A stretch of 64,000 nucleotides of DNA from Gordonia terrae (lineage in GTDB: Bacteria; Actinomycetota; Actinomycetes; Mycobacteriales; Mycobacteriaceae). Location of the stretch: contig NZ_CP016594.1 in NCBI RefSeq assembly GCF_001698225.1, positions 3,844,001-3,908,000 on the forward strand, given 5' to 3'. The stretch's first letter is position 1. Every line of letters begins with the position of its first letter. The translations under genes and the position numbers were made by a program. Under the pieces are notes generated by a model. That model had not been told where the DNA came from, searched no databases, and saw nothing but the letters and a program-made list of their open reading frames with translations. Shown here piece after piece: positions 26,202 through 34,991 of this stretch.

Positions 26202-26999
26202 TCAACCACGCGCGAGCGCCGAGGCCGCCCGCGCCGCCCGCCCCAGCGACGACCCGTATCCAGGGCCGTGCCCGGCAGCGTGCACGGCGAGCGGATGCAG
26301 TTGATGGACGGCGACGCGGTCCGTCCTACCGGCGACGAGCGGGTGAACGTCCTGGTACCCGTCGACGATCGCATTGAGGTGCGGACAGCCGAAGAGCGCG
26401 AGCATCGCGAGGTCGGTCTCCCGATGACCGCCGTGCGCGGCCGGATCGATCATCACGACACCCGCGGGAGTCCACATCACGTTGCCGTTCCAGAGGTCGC
26501 CGTGGATCCGCGCCGGCCCCTCGTCGTCGTCGAACACGCCGTCGGCGATCAGTGCGCATGCGTCACGGACCGCGTCCTCGTCGGCGGCGGTGAGGTTGCC
26601 GGCCTCGCGGGCGGGCACGAGATACGGTTCCACCCGTTCATGCGCGTAGAACTCGCCCCAGGACCGGTACTCGACCGAACTCAGCGGCCGCCTCCCGATG
26701 AACAACTGACCGGAGAACGGCGTACCGTCCGGACCAGCAGGCGGAGAACCGAAATGCGCGGCCCCGGCGTCGTGCATCCGAGCGAGCGCGGCCCCGAAGT
26801 CGCGTGCAGCCGCGGGGGTCGGCCGGCCGAACTCGAGACGCTCCAGCTCGATGGCGTGTTCCTCGAGCGAGATCACCTGTACGACAGGAGCACCCGCGTC
26901 ACGAAGCCAGCGCAGGCCTGCGGCCTCGGCCGCGAAGAAGTCGGGATGGCCGCCCGGCGGGCCGCTGTCGCGCAGCGTCTTGACGAAGGTGGGACTCAC
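26202..26999 (-). CDS. Fructosamine kinase family protein
   Basis: 265 aa aminoglycoside-phosphotransferase-fold kinase; relatives phosphorylate fructosamines on glycated proteins or small molecules, starting deglycation. The catalytic loop is ARIHGDLWNGNVMW and the metal-binding segment is VVMIDPAAHGGHRETDLAM, both family-typical. The start GTG at 26999 overlaps the SDR stop (GTGA), showing tight coupling. The native substrate in this operon is not evident. Confidence 0.88.
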   Translation of the reverse strand: MSPTFVKTLRDSGPPGGHPDFFAAEAAGLRWLRDAGAPVVQVISLEEHAIELERLEFGRPTPAAARDFGAALARMHDAGAAHFGSPPAGPDGTPFSGQLFIGRRPLSSVEYRSWGEFYAHERVEPYLVPAREAGNLTAADEDAVRDACALIADGVFDDDEGPARIHGDLWNGNVMWTPAGVVMIDPAAHGGHRETDLAMLALFGCPHLNAIVDGYQDVHPLVAGRTDRVAVHQLHPLAVHAAGHGPGYGSSLGRAARAASALARG

Positions 27000-27919
27000 C
27001 GGGGCGAGTGCTCGTCGGCTGCCCTCGCCTCGAGGCTCCGCGCGCTCACCCGGGCGAGCCGGTCGAAGCGGTCGTTGGCCACCCGCATCGCTATCTCATA
27101 GGGCAGCGCGAACTTTCGCGCCCACCAGTATCCGAAGCGGATGTCGAACGAGGTGTAGACCAGGAAGCGGTTCTTGCGGACGCCCTTCAGGATCGCGGCT
27201 GCCGCGACATCCGGCGACACCGCGACCTTGTGAAAGCCGTTGATGGCGGCCTTGATCCGCGGATTCTCGCGGTCGACACCGACGATCTCGACGGAGTCCA
27301 CGAGGGGCGTGTCGACGCCACCCGGGCACACCAGCGACACCCCGATACCGTGGCGCCGCAGATCGAATCGCAGCACCTCCGACACCCCGCGCAGACCGAA
27401 TTTGCTGGCGCTGTAGGCGGCGTGCCACGGCAGCGCCAACAGACCGGCTGCTGACGACACGTTGACGATGTGGCCGCCGCGGCCGCGTCGGATCATCTGC
27501 GGCACAAAGCTTTCGATGATGTGAATCGGCCCCATCAGGTTGACGTCGACCAATGTGCGCCAGTGGCGGTGTTCCAGGTTCTCCACCGTCCCCCAGGCCG
27601 AGATGCCGGCGATGTTCATCACCACGTCCATCACCCCGACCTCGGCGTCGACCTGCCGAGCGAACCCGGCCACCCAGTCGAAGTCCGAGACATCGCCCGC
27701 GACGTGATAGAGAACAGTTCCATCGGCCGCGGTGATGCCCGCGACGACCTCGTCGAGCTGGTCGGCGTGGAGGTCGGTCAGCACCAGTTCGGCACCCCGG
27801 GCCGCGGCGGCCTGGGCGGTGGCCCTGCCGATTCCGCTCGCGGCACCGGTGATGAGTACCTTGCGGCCGCGCAGCGACGGCACCGGGGTGTCCATGAACA
27901 GCAGCTCTTTGATACCCAT
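26996..27919 (-). CDS. SDR family NAD(P)-dependent oxidoreductase
   Basis: 307 aa classical short-chain dehydrogenase. Cofactor motif TGAASGIGRA begins at residue 24; NIAGI and the active-site SS...YSASK (NVSSAAGLLALPWHAAYSAS) follow; the C-terminal extension (FLVYTSFDIRFGYWWARKFALPY) is amphipathic and may touch the membrane, as in acyl-lipid or steroid SDRs of mycolata. First gene of an operon with the fructosamine kinase. Substrate unknown. Confidence 0.88.
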   Translation of the reverse strand: MGIKELLFMDTPVPSLRGRKVLITGAASGIGRATAQAAAARGAELVLTDLHADQLDEVVAGITAADGTVLYHVAGDVSDFDWVAGFARQVDAEVGVMDVVMNIAGISAWGTVENLEHRHWRTLVDVNLMGPIHIIESFVPQMIRRGRGGHIVNVSSAAGLLALPWHAAYSASKFGLRGVSEVLRFDLRRHGIGVSLVCPGGVDTPLVDSVEIVGVDRENPRIKAAINGFHKVAVSPDVAAAAILKGVRKNRFLVYTSFDIRFGYWWARKFALPYEIAMRVANDRFDRLARVSARSLEARAADEHSPR

Positions 27920-28007
27920 GACGCGAGGTTAGCCGTCCGCCGCGGCCCAGCTGCGCCGATCGGCGGATCAGCAGGTCAGGCCCCATCTGTCAGCCGACCA
28001 CACGCAC

Positions 28008-29030
28008 TCAGCCGATCGGCAGCTTCCCGTCGAACAGTCCGTAGACGATGGTCAGCATCGCCTTGAGCACCTGAGCGGACACGTCTTGGCCCTGCGTCAT
28101 CAGGAGGCGCGCCACGGCTTCGGGATCTTCGGTGGCGAGGAGTTGCTCGACGAACGGGATGATCGAGGACAGGCCACTCGCGTCGTCGGTGGGTGTCGAC
28201 GGCGCCGGCCCGGCTCCGGTCGCGGCGTTCCCGTTGACGTAGTTCAGGATGCCGTCGGTGATGGCCATGGCGTACTTGACCTGACCGTCACGCCCGGCGA
28301 GGGCCTTCGCCTCCCCCGGATTGGCGAGATTGCCCATCTCGATGAACACCGCAGGCACCTTGGTCAGGTTCACCGCCGCGATGTCGGAACGGGTCTGGAT
28401 GCCGTCGCGCACGCCGGCGTAGTTGGCCGACGGGAACCCGGCCTTGACGAAGGCGTCCCGCATCGTCGTGGAGGCCTTGCGTCCTTCGCCGGACTGCACA
28501 CGATCGACGGTGGCGTCCGGGACCGGCAGCGAGGGCACGATCATGTGAAAGCCCTTCTTGGACTCGTCGGCTCCACGCGCCGTCGAATCGGCGTGCAGGC
28601 TGACCGCGACCGCGGCACCGGACCGACTGGCTGCGGCCGCGCGTTCGTCCACGCAACCGCCCCACCCGGTGTCATCCGGGCGGCTGAGGACCACGCGTGC
28701 CCCCTGGCTCTCGAGACCGGCTTTGACGAGCTGGCCGATCTGCCAGTTGACGGTGTGCTCCCTGGCGCCGTTCACCCCGGTGGCGCCGCTGGTCTGACAG
28801 TCCTTCTTGCCGCCACGCCCATCGGGAACCTGCGCCTTCAGGTCGTGGCCGGCCGCCGAGGCCTGATGACCCGGGTCGAGGAAGACCGTCTTGCCCGCGA
28901 GGGCCGTGCCCCGGGCGGGGGCCGCGTCGGCCGTGGGCGCGAACAGGTTCGACGCCACCACCGTCGAGGTGGCCGCGACCACCGCGAACGCGATCGAGGT
29001 CAGGCGTCGTGTTGTCGTCTTTCGGAACAT
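28008..29030 (-). CDS. Secreted N-acetylmuramoyl-L-alanine amidase, Rv3717-like
   Basis: 340 aa Amidase_3 zinc enzyme that cleaves the bond between muramic acid and the stem peptide during wall turnover. A signal peptide (RRLTSIAFAVVAATSTVVAS, cleavage near ADA-AP) is followed by the catalytic domain. Zinc ligands are seen in FLDPGHQ (His), NGAREHTVN (Glu), SLHADS (His), and the catalytic Glu in VFIEMGNLANP. No SH3 or peptidoglycan-binding module is present, as in mycobacterial Ami1/Rv3717. The C-terminal tail of about 60 residues is of unknown role. Confidence 0.92.
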   Translation of the reverse strand: MFRKTTTRRLTSIAFAVVAATSTVVASNLFAPTADAAPARGTALAGKTVFLDPGHQASAAGHDLKAQVPDGRGGKKDCQTSGATGVNGAREHTVNWQIGQLVKAGLESQGARVVLSRPDDTGWGGCVDERAAAASRSGAAVAVSLHADSTARGADESKKGFHMIVPSLPVPDATVDRVQSGEGRKASTTMRDAFVKAGFPSANYAGVRDGIQTRSDIAAVNLTKVPAVFIEMGNLANPGEAKALAGRDGQVKYAMAITDGILNYVNGNAATGAGPAPSTPTDDASGLSSIIPFVEQLLATEDPEAVARLLMTQGQDVSAQVLKAMLTIVYGLFDGKLPIG

Positions 29031-29242
29031 GTTCTGTCGAGGCCGCGACGCACGCTGGGTGCGCAGGTCACTTGCCTCACTCCCTCCCGTTGAGTACCAC
29101 TGGTCACACTGGTCACAGACTTAACAGTGAAACAAATGAACCCGGGAATCCGAAATGGTCGTCCTGGCACAACTGGATTTCGTTAGGGAGATGTGACTTC
29201 TGCGATCGGCGTGTCCGGCGTGGCGCGGTCGGTCGGCGACGT

Positions 29243-30301
29243 TCAGTCCGCCAGGTGCCGTAAGACCCCGAGGATGCCGTTCTCGTCTGCAGCGTCCGCC
29301 GGGCGGGCGAGGGCGGCGTCGAGTTCGGCACGCACGGCCGCCACGTCGAGCCCACGCCCGATCGTGACCAGCTCGGTGACCGGGCGACGGTCTCCCCACG
29401 GTTCGCGCAGCACCCGGACGAATCCGCCCACACCATGTACGACGAACCGCTGTCGGTGCCGCGGCACATCGAAATGGACGATTCCCTTGATCCGGAAACA
29501 ACCATCCGGCGGTCGTTCGAGGAATCGGGCGAGGCGACGTGGGTCCATCGGCCGGTCGCTGGAGAACGACACCGACTCGTATGCCGCGTGCAGGTGCTCG
29601 TGATGGTCGTGACCACCCTCCTCCAGCAACAGCTCGTCGAGGGTCAACTGGCCGGGGCCGGCCTGTTCGACCTCCCGTCGGGCGAGGTCGAACAGCAGCT
29701 CCGGATCGATCGCCGCATTGCGGGTCGCCACCCGCGGGGCGGTCGCATTGAGCTGTGCGACAAGCTCTTCGACGGCGTGTCGGGTGTCATCCGAGATCAG
29801 GTCGACCTTGTTGACGAGGACGAGATCGGCGATCGAGACGTGCGCGTCCAGCTCCGGGTGCGTGCGGCGCACCGCTTCGATGTGTGCCGCGTCGACGACG
29901 TACACCAGTCCGCCGTAGCGGAGTCGCGCGTCGGCGACCGACGTCACCATCCGGATGAGCGCTTTGGGTTCGGCGATCCCGCTCGCCTCGATGACGATGG
30001 CATCGATCCCCACGCTCGGCCGGACCAACGAGGTCAATGCGTCGGCGAGGCCATCGGCGTCGACGGTGCAGCACATGCACCCGTTGCCCAGGCTCACCGT
30101 GCCGTCGGCCTGCGCCGAGACCAGCAGGGCGTCGATGTTGACCTTGCCGAAGTCGTTGACCAGTACGCCGAGGCGCGTGCCGGTGGCCCCGGCGGACCGC
30201 AGCAGATGGTTGAGCAGCGTCGTCTTGCCCGAGCCGAGATATCCGGCCACCACCACGACCGGGACCGGACCGCGACGATCGGAAGTCCTCACGGTGCTCA
30301 T
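29243..30301 (-). CDS. CobW/COG0523 family GTP-binding metallochaperone
   Basis: 352 aa P-loop GTPase implicated in zinc or cobalt handling. Walker A is AGYLGSGKTTLLNHLL near residues 20-35; the metal-binding signature is GNGCMCCTVD; the guanine-specificity motif is NKVDL. A His cluster (GGHDHHEHLHA) precedes the C-terminal CobW domain. The start ATG at 30301 overlaps the trhO stop (ATGA), so the two proteins are translated together. Which metal it serves is not clear; no cobalamin genes are in the window. Confidence 0.9.
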   Translation of the reverse strand: MSTVRTSDRRGPVPVVVVAGYLGSGKTTLLNHLLRSAGATGTRLGVLVNDFGKVNIDALLVSAQADGTVSLGNGCMCCTVDADGLADALTSLVRPSVGIDAIVIEASGIAEPKALIRMVTSVADARLRYGGLVYVVDAAHIEAVRRTHPELDAHVSIADLVLVNKVDLISDDTRHAVEELVAQLNATAPRVATRNAAIDPELLFDLARREVEQAGPGQLTLDELLLEEGGHDHHEHLHAAYESVSFSSDRPMDPRRLARFLERPPDGCFRIKGIVHFDVPRHRQRFVVHGVGGFVRVLREPWGDRRPVTELVTIGRGLDVAAVRAELDAALARPADAADENGILGVLRHLAD

Positions 30302-31158
30302 CGGTGGGCTTCGGGTCCCAGGCAGTCCGGGCAGATGACGGCGAGGTCGCGTCCGTCCCGATCCGGATGGTTCGCGACGTTGCTCGTCGGACGGCCACAG
30401 TCGACGCACCGGCCGAGCACCTGAGCACGGTCGGAGAACTGCACGCCCATCCGGTCGTCGAAGACGTACAGCGACCCCTGCCACAGCCCGTCGTCACCGT
30501 AGCGCTCGCCATATCGCACGATTCCGCCGTCGAGTTGATAGACCTCGGAGAAGCCGCGGTGCCGCATGACCGTGGAGAGGACCTCGCAGCGAACCCCGCC
30601 CGTGCAGTAGGTGACGATCGGGCGGTCCTTGAGGTGATCGAAGGCACCGCTCTCGATCAGCGGCACGAAGTCCCGGGTGGTGCGCGCCTTGGTGGTGACC
30701 GCGCCGGCAAACCGACCGACCTGCGCCTCGATCTCGTTGCGACCGTCGAAGAAGACCACGTCGTCACCGCGGGCGTCCACGAGCTCGTGCACCTGCTCCG
30801 GAGTCAATCGGGTCCCGGTGTCGACCACGCCGTTCTCATCGACCTCGATCTCGTCGGGGACCCCGAAGGTCACGATCTCCGGGCGGACGCGCACGCTCAG
30901 CTTCGGGAAGTCCCGACCGGTGCCGTCGGACCACTTGATGTCCGCTCCGGCGAACCCGGGGTACGCGCGGGTCGTCCTGACGTAGCGTTTGACCGCGGCG
31001 ATGTCGCCACCGACGGTGCTGTTGATCCCGTGGCGTGACACGATGATCCTGCCCCGGACCCCGAGCGACTCGCACACCGCCAGCTGCCACAACCGGATGG
31101 CCTCGGGATCGGGCAGCGGGACGAAGACGTAGAACAGAACGATCTTGGGGGTCGGCAC
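30298..31158 (-). CDS. trhO: tRNA uridine(34) hydroxylase TrhO (rhodanese-related)
   Basis: 286 aa. Oxygen-dependent hydroxylation of uridine 34 in tRNA, first step towards mo5U/cmo5U. An N-terminal acylphosphatase-like domain (KIVLFYVFVPLPDPEAI, GRIIVSRHGINSTVGG) precedes a rhodanese domain with the Cys loop IVTYCTGGVRCEVLS and DGGIVRYGERYGDDGLWQGS. A C-terminal zinc-ribbon-like CVDCGRP...CPDC segment is typical. GTG at 31158 is taken as start; the gene begins back-to-back with the plus-strand lipoprotein. Confidence 0.92.
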   Translation of the reverse strand: MPTPKIVLFYVFVPLPDPEAIRLWQLAVCESLGVRGRIIVSRHGINSTVGGDIAAVKRYVRTTRAYPGFAGADIKWSDGTGRDFPKLSVRVRPEIVTFGVPDEIEVDENGVVDTGTRLTPEQVHELVDARGDDVVFFDGRNEIEAQVGRFAGAVTTKARTTRDFVPLIESGAFDHLKDRPIVTYCTGGVRCEVLSTVMRHRGFSEVYQLDGGIVRYGERYGDDGLWQGSLYVFDDRMGVQFSDRAQVLGRCVDCGRPTSNVANHPDRDGRDLAVICPDCLGPEAHR

Positions 31159-31159
31159 A

Positions 31160-32056
31160 GTGCAAGGGTACGGAAATCGGCGACCCCGCCCCGAATCCAC
31201 ATCGGGGTCTCGCGATCACCGATTCCTGCGCGTGATCTGCGCAACCGCGGCAATCGGGACGCTGTCCGTTTCGGCCGCCCTCGCCGGGTGCTCATTGCCG
31301 TCCGAGTCGGGCCCCTCTCGAATCGTCATTCCGCCCACCGACGAGTTGTCGACGGTGACCGAGACAGAGTCCTCGTCGACGACGTCGACAACCGGAGAGG
31401 ACTCGGCGCAGAATCTGCCCGAGTGGACAATCGGGCGAGTGATCGCCATGGCCCCACGCGTCGACAATTCGCGTTTCCATCAGGGCTCGGTGACCGAGGA
31501 TTCACCACTGCAGGATTCGTCCGGCTTCCATTTCTCGACACCGGACCGCGCGGTGAATTGCTCCACCGGCACCAACGGCACGTCGACGCTCGCCTGCCGG
31601 ATCGACGACGAGCAGGGCGACGACTCCCCCGCGCGACCTCCCTCGTCCGTCCCCGCGGCCTGCGACTGGGAGCGGGATCTCGCCATCCTCGGACCGGACG
31701 GCCCGCAGCGCGGAGCATGTGCCAATCGATATCCCGTTCTCTATCGGAGTTCGATTGTCGACTTCGGCCGGACCATTTCTATATCCCGCTTTTCTTGCCT
31801 CGTTGAGACCGCGGGGATGTTTTGTCTCGAATCCAGATCTAAATCGGGATTCGCAATCACACCGAACGGTTACCAAACGATCTATGCAGCAGATCGGGCA
31901 CCTGAATCGCTGGTGAGCGTATCCCCCGAGGAATCGGACGAATCGTCCCGCCGGACCGCTGGGGCGGACTCCACGACCGTGACCACACCGACATCGAACC
32001 GGACCGCCACTCCGCGTAACCCGGGTCCGACCACCAGCACCGAGCCGACCCGTTAA
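31160..32056 (+). CDS. Putative lipoprotein of unknown function
   Basis: 298 aa if started at GTG 31160. RFLRVICATAAIGTLSVSAA followed by LAGCS is a signal peptide with lipobox. The mature protein starts with a Ser/Thr/Glu-rich linker, then a domain with several Cys (DRAVNCSTGTNG, LACRIDD, RFSCLVETAGMFCLES) likely to form disulfides outside the cell, and ends in another Thr/Ser/Pro tail. GC content falls towards the 3' end. The start is insecure: the only in-frame GTG before the signal peptide lies one base beyond the divergent trhO start codon. Confidence 0.65.
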   Translation: MQGYGNRRPRPESTSGSRDHRFLRVICATAAIGTLSVSAALAGCSLPSESGPSRIVIPPTDELSTVTETESSSTTSTTGEDSAQNLPEWTIGRVIAMAPRVDNSRFHQGSVTEDSPLQDSSGFHFSTPDRAVNCSTGTNGTSTLACRIDDEQGDDSPARPPSSVPAACDWERDLAILGPDGPQRGACANRYPVLYRSSIVDFGRTISISRFSCLVETAGMFCLESRSKSGFAITPNGYQTIYAADRAPESLVSVSPEESDESSRRTAGADSTTVTTPTSNRTATPRNPGPTTSTEPTR

Positions 32057-32246
32057 CAATCGGCCGTGTCTCGACTTCCCTAATGCTATTCAATGATTTA
32101 TGGTCTAGGCGGGGGTTCTCAGCAAGTGCTCATGGTTTGAGTCTAAGCTGTGCACAGTTGGAATAGATCAAAACGGGGGGACGCAGGTTTCAGGCCTCGC
32201 GCGTCCGTCTTGGTCGGATGACACAATTCGAGGGGACAAGCGTTTC

Positions 32247-32591
32247 ATGGCGAAAAAGGAAATCGTTCAGGTCATCGACGATCTCGACGGCAAGGTACTG
32301 GATCAGTACGAAACCGTCCGGTGGTCGCTCGACGGAAAGAACTATGAGTTCGACACATCGTCGAAGCATGCGCAGCAATTCCGCGATTCGCTGTCGAAGT
32401 ACCTCGACATCTCCCGTCAGACCGGTCGTGTGACCAAGCGCGCGACGACGGCCTCGGCGGCGACCGGGGGCGGCCGCAACAAGGAGACCACCAAAGCGAT
32501 CCGCGAATGGGCCATCAAAGAAGGTTACGAACTCAGCGATCGCGGTCGTATCCCGCAGAGCATCATCGAGGCCTTCGAAGCCGCACACTGA
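32247..32591 (+). CDS. lsr2: Lsr2 nucleoid-associated protein (xenogeneic silencer)
   Basis: 114 aa. N-terminal oligomerisation domain (residues 1-60, VQVIDDLDGKVLDQYETVRW and YEFDTSSKHAQQFR), a flexible linker, then the C-terminal AT-hook-like DNA-binding domain, with R99-G100-R101 inserting into the AT-rich minor groove. Lsr2 silences horizontally acquired AT-rich genes in mycolata, which is relevant to the AT-rich right edge of this window. The 190-bp upstream region is relatively AT-rich and presumably carries the promoter. Slightly below the usual net charge but full length. Confidence 0.95.
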   Translation: MAKKEIVQVIDDLDGKVLDQYETVRWSLDGKNYEFDTSSKHAQQFRDSLSKYLDISRQTGRVTKRATTASAATGGGRNKETTKAIREWAIKEGYELSDRGRIPQSIIEAFEAAH

Positions 32592-32626
32592 CCGGTCAGA
32601 CCTGACCGTCACCGAACACGAGACCC

Positions 32627-32658
32627 ACTGCCCGGCCGCACTTCGCGAGCCGGGCAGT
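32627..32658. terminator. Terminator hairpin after lsr2
   Basis: ACTGCCCGGC (32627-32636) pairs perfectly with GCCGGGCAGT (32649-32658) around a 12-nt loop, 35 bp after the lsr2 stop and 24 bp before the next start. Confidence 0.75.
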
Positions 32659-32681
32659 CGGCGTCGGGAGGACTGTTCACG

Positions 32682-33728
32682 ATGAGGTCCTTCACCCCGC
32701 TGTCGGCCCCGGTCGACCCGGTTGGTGCACTCGAACGCATCTCGTGGCTGCTCGAGCGTCGTCGCGAGAGCACCTACCGCGTCGAGGCCTTCCGCCGCGC
32801 CGGACAGGCAGCGGCCGGACTCGATCCGTCTGAGATGCAGGCGCGAGCCGCCGCCGGCACCCTGACCGCGATCAAGGGCATCGGCAAGACCACTGCGGCC
32901 GTCATCAGCGAGGCCGCCGCCGGCGAGCTGCCTGGGTACCTGGCGCGGCTGCAGAGCGAGGACCCGCCCACCGCCCCCGACGACGCCGCCGGTCTCGTCG
33001 AGGCCGTGGTCGGTGACCTGCACGCCCATACCGACTGGAGCGACGGCGGGGCGCCGATCGACGAGATGGCCGCCGCCGCAGAGGCCTCGGGTCACGACTG
33101 GCTCGCCATCACCGACCATTCGCCCCGCCTCACGATCGCGAACGGGCTGAGCGCAGAACGCCTCGCCTCCCAGATCGAGGCGATCGATGCCTGGAATTCC
33201 GCTCACGCCACCAGTTTTCGCCTCTTCCGTGGGATCGAGATCGACATCCTCGACGACGGCGCGCTCGATCAGACCGACGAGATGATCTCGCGGCTCGACG
33301 TCGTGACCGCATCGGTGCATTCCAACCTGCGGATGGCGCACGCCGCGATGACCTCCCGGTTGGTCGCCGCGGTCTCCGATCCACGCGTGCACGTCCTCGG
33401 TCACTGCACGGGACGCCGGGTGCTGAGCGGTCGAGGCCATCGACCGCCCTCGACCTTCGATGCCGAGGCCGTGTTCGCCGCGTGTGCCGCCAACGACACC
33501 GTCGTCGAGATCAATTCCCGTCCCGAACGGGTCGACCCGCCCGACGAGTTGATCGAGATCGCGCGGGACGCCGGCTGCCTGTTCGCGATCGACTCGGACG
33601 CACACGCGCCCGGACAGCTCGACTTCAAGATCCTGGGCGCACGCCGCGCCGCGGCGCACGGTATCGACCCGGACCGGATCGTCACGACGTGGTCGTCGGA
33701 GCGGCTGTCGGAGTGGCTCGCCCGATGA
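32682..33728 (+). CDS. PHP-domain hydrolase with N-terminal helix-hairpin-helix domain
   Basis: 348 aa. Residues about 10-100 look like the 8-kDa and helix-hairpin-helix part of DNA polymerase X (SWLLERRRESTYRVEAFRRA and TAIKGIGKTTAAVISEAA). The rest is a PHP metallohydrolase with GDLHAHTDWSDGG, AITDHSPRL, RGIEIDILDDG, ASVHSNL, LGHCTGRR and IDSDAHAPGQLD carrying the His/Asp/Glu metal ligands. The polymerase palm and thumb are absent, so this resembles PolX with its centre deleted. A 3'-5' exonuclease or phosphoesterase in repair is likely. It overlaps the convergent antiporter by 47 bp. Confidence 0.85.
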   Translation: MRSFTPLSAPVDPVGALERISWLLERRRESTYRVEAFRRAGQAAAGLDPSEMQARAAAGTLTAIKGIGKTTAAVISEAAAGELPGYLARLQSEDPPTAPDDAAGLVEAVVGDLHAHTDWSDGGAPIDEMAAAAEASGHDWLAITDHSPRLTIANGLSAERLASQIEAIDAWNSAHATSFRLFRGIEIDILDDGALDQTDEMISRLDVVTASVHSNLRMAHAAMTSRLVAAVSDPRVHVLGHCTGRRVLSGRGHRPPSTFDAEAVFAACAANDTVVEINSRPERVDPPDELIEIARDAGCLFAIDSDAHAPGQLDFKILGARRAAAHGIDPDRIVTTWSSERLSEWLAR

Positions 33729-34983
33729 GCCGGGCGATCAGCGGGAACAGCAGCACTGTCGTCGCTCCGGCAGCCACGAGAATCGACGCGAGTTCATCGG
33801 ACATCAGCTCCGACGACACGGCGACCTGGGTCACCGCGACGATGATCGGCAGGCCGGTCGCCGCGAAGAACGCCAACTGGGTCCGCTCACGGGGCCTACG
33901 GAGGAAGTAGCCGTCGTCGAGCCGCCCGGCGCCGGCCCACACGGGTCCGCCCCGCGCGATCGCGATGGCGAGGATGAGCACCACCCACAGGCCCGGTTCC
34001 GACGCCACCGCCGAGACATCGATGTTCATCCCCGAGGTGACGAAGAAGATCGGGATCAGAATCCCGAAGCCGATGACCTCCAGCGACGTGCCCACCTGCG
34101 GGTGTTCCGGACCGATGAGGCGACGCAGGATGAGTCCCGCGGCGAAGGCACCCAACACGACGTCGAGGTCGAAGACGGAGGCCACCGTCATCAGCGAGAC
34201 CAGCAACAGCACGACCACTCGGACGGGCAACTGCACTGTGCCCCCGGCGGCCTCGCGAATGGCGGCGCCGATGCCCGGCACGCGCGCCAGAATCCGCTGT
34301 GGCGCAGCCGATATCAGTAGCGCCGCGATCGCGAACAGCAGGAGTACGACCACCGCCGCGCCGATGCTGCGGCTCGTCAGCAACAGCGACATGGCCACCA
34401 CCGGCCCCAACTCCCCGACAGCCCCGTGTGCCATCACCGCCCGCCCCAACCGGGTCCGTTCGAGTCCGGCTTGTTTGAGGATCGGCAGCAGCGTTCCCAG
34501 AGCGGTGGACGACAGGGCGATGGCCACCGCGACGTGGGCGGTGAAGCCTGTCTCGCCGAGGCCCAGCGCCAGGGTCACCGCAACCAGCGTCACGGCGGCC
34601 AGCGCAATCAAGAGACTGACCAGCCAGGAGAGCTGCGCGATCCGGCCGGTCCGGCCGCCCAGCAGCTTCGGGTCGAGCTCGTATCCGGCGAGCAGGAAGA
34701 GCATGCCAAGCCCCAACTGGCTCAACACGTCGATGCCGTCCTGCGAGGCCACGTCGAGTGCATGCGGGCCGATGAGGATGCCGGATCCGAGCAGCAGCAC
34801 GGCGTCGGGCACATATCCGCGCGACATCCGGGACAGGAGCGGCGAGATCACCGCCACGAGCGCGATCCAGAACAGCGACACGGTCACCGAGGTCGCGGAG
34901 TCCCCGGACTCCGCGAGAACGAGCACAGGACCACTCGATGCCGTGTCGACGAGCAGGGTCTCCGCCGGTGTCATGGATGACAT
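33682..34983 (-). CDS. CPA2-type cation:proton antiporter (KefB-like)
   Basis: 433 aa membrane protein, about 12-13 helices, of the monovalent cation:proton antiporter-2 family. Signatures are LLLGSGILIGPHALDVASQDG, the second-helix LSQLGLGMLFLLAGYELDPK, ALSSTALGTLLPILK and FDLDVVLGAFAAGLILRR. No C-terminal TrkA/RCK domain is fused, so gating by nucleotide would need a partner. Start taken at ATG 34983, with ATG 34974 possible. Its promoter region is occupied by a 38-bp tandem repeat. Confidence 0.88.
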   Translation of the reverse strand: MSSMTPAETLLVDTASSGPVLVLAESGDSATSVTVSLFWIALVAVISPLLSRMSRGYVPDAVLLLGSGILIGPHALDVASQDGIDVLSQLGLGMLFLLAGYELDPKLLGGRTGRIAQLSWLVSLLIALAAVTLVAVTLALGLGETGFTAHVAVAIALSSTALGTLLPILKQAGLERTRLGRAVMAHGAVGELGPVVAMSLLLTSRSIGAAVVVLLLFAIAALLISAAPQRILARVPGIGAAIREAAGGTVQLPVRVVVLLLVSLMTVASVFDLDVVLGAFAAGLILRRLIGPEHPQVGTSLEVIGFGILIPIFFVTSGMNIDVSAVASEPGLWVVLILAIAIARGGPVWAGAGRLDDGYFLRRPRERTQLAFFAATGLPIIVAVTQVAVSSELMSDELASILVAAGATTVLLFPLIARLIGRATPTAAPTTTS

Positions 34984-34991
34984 GGTGGCAC

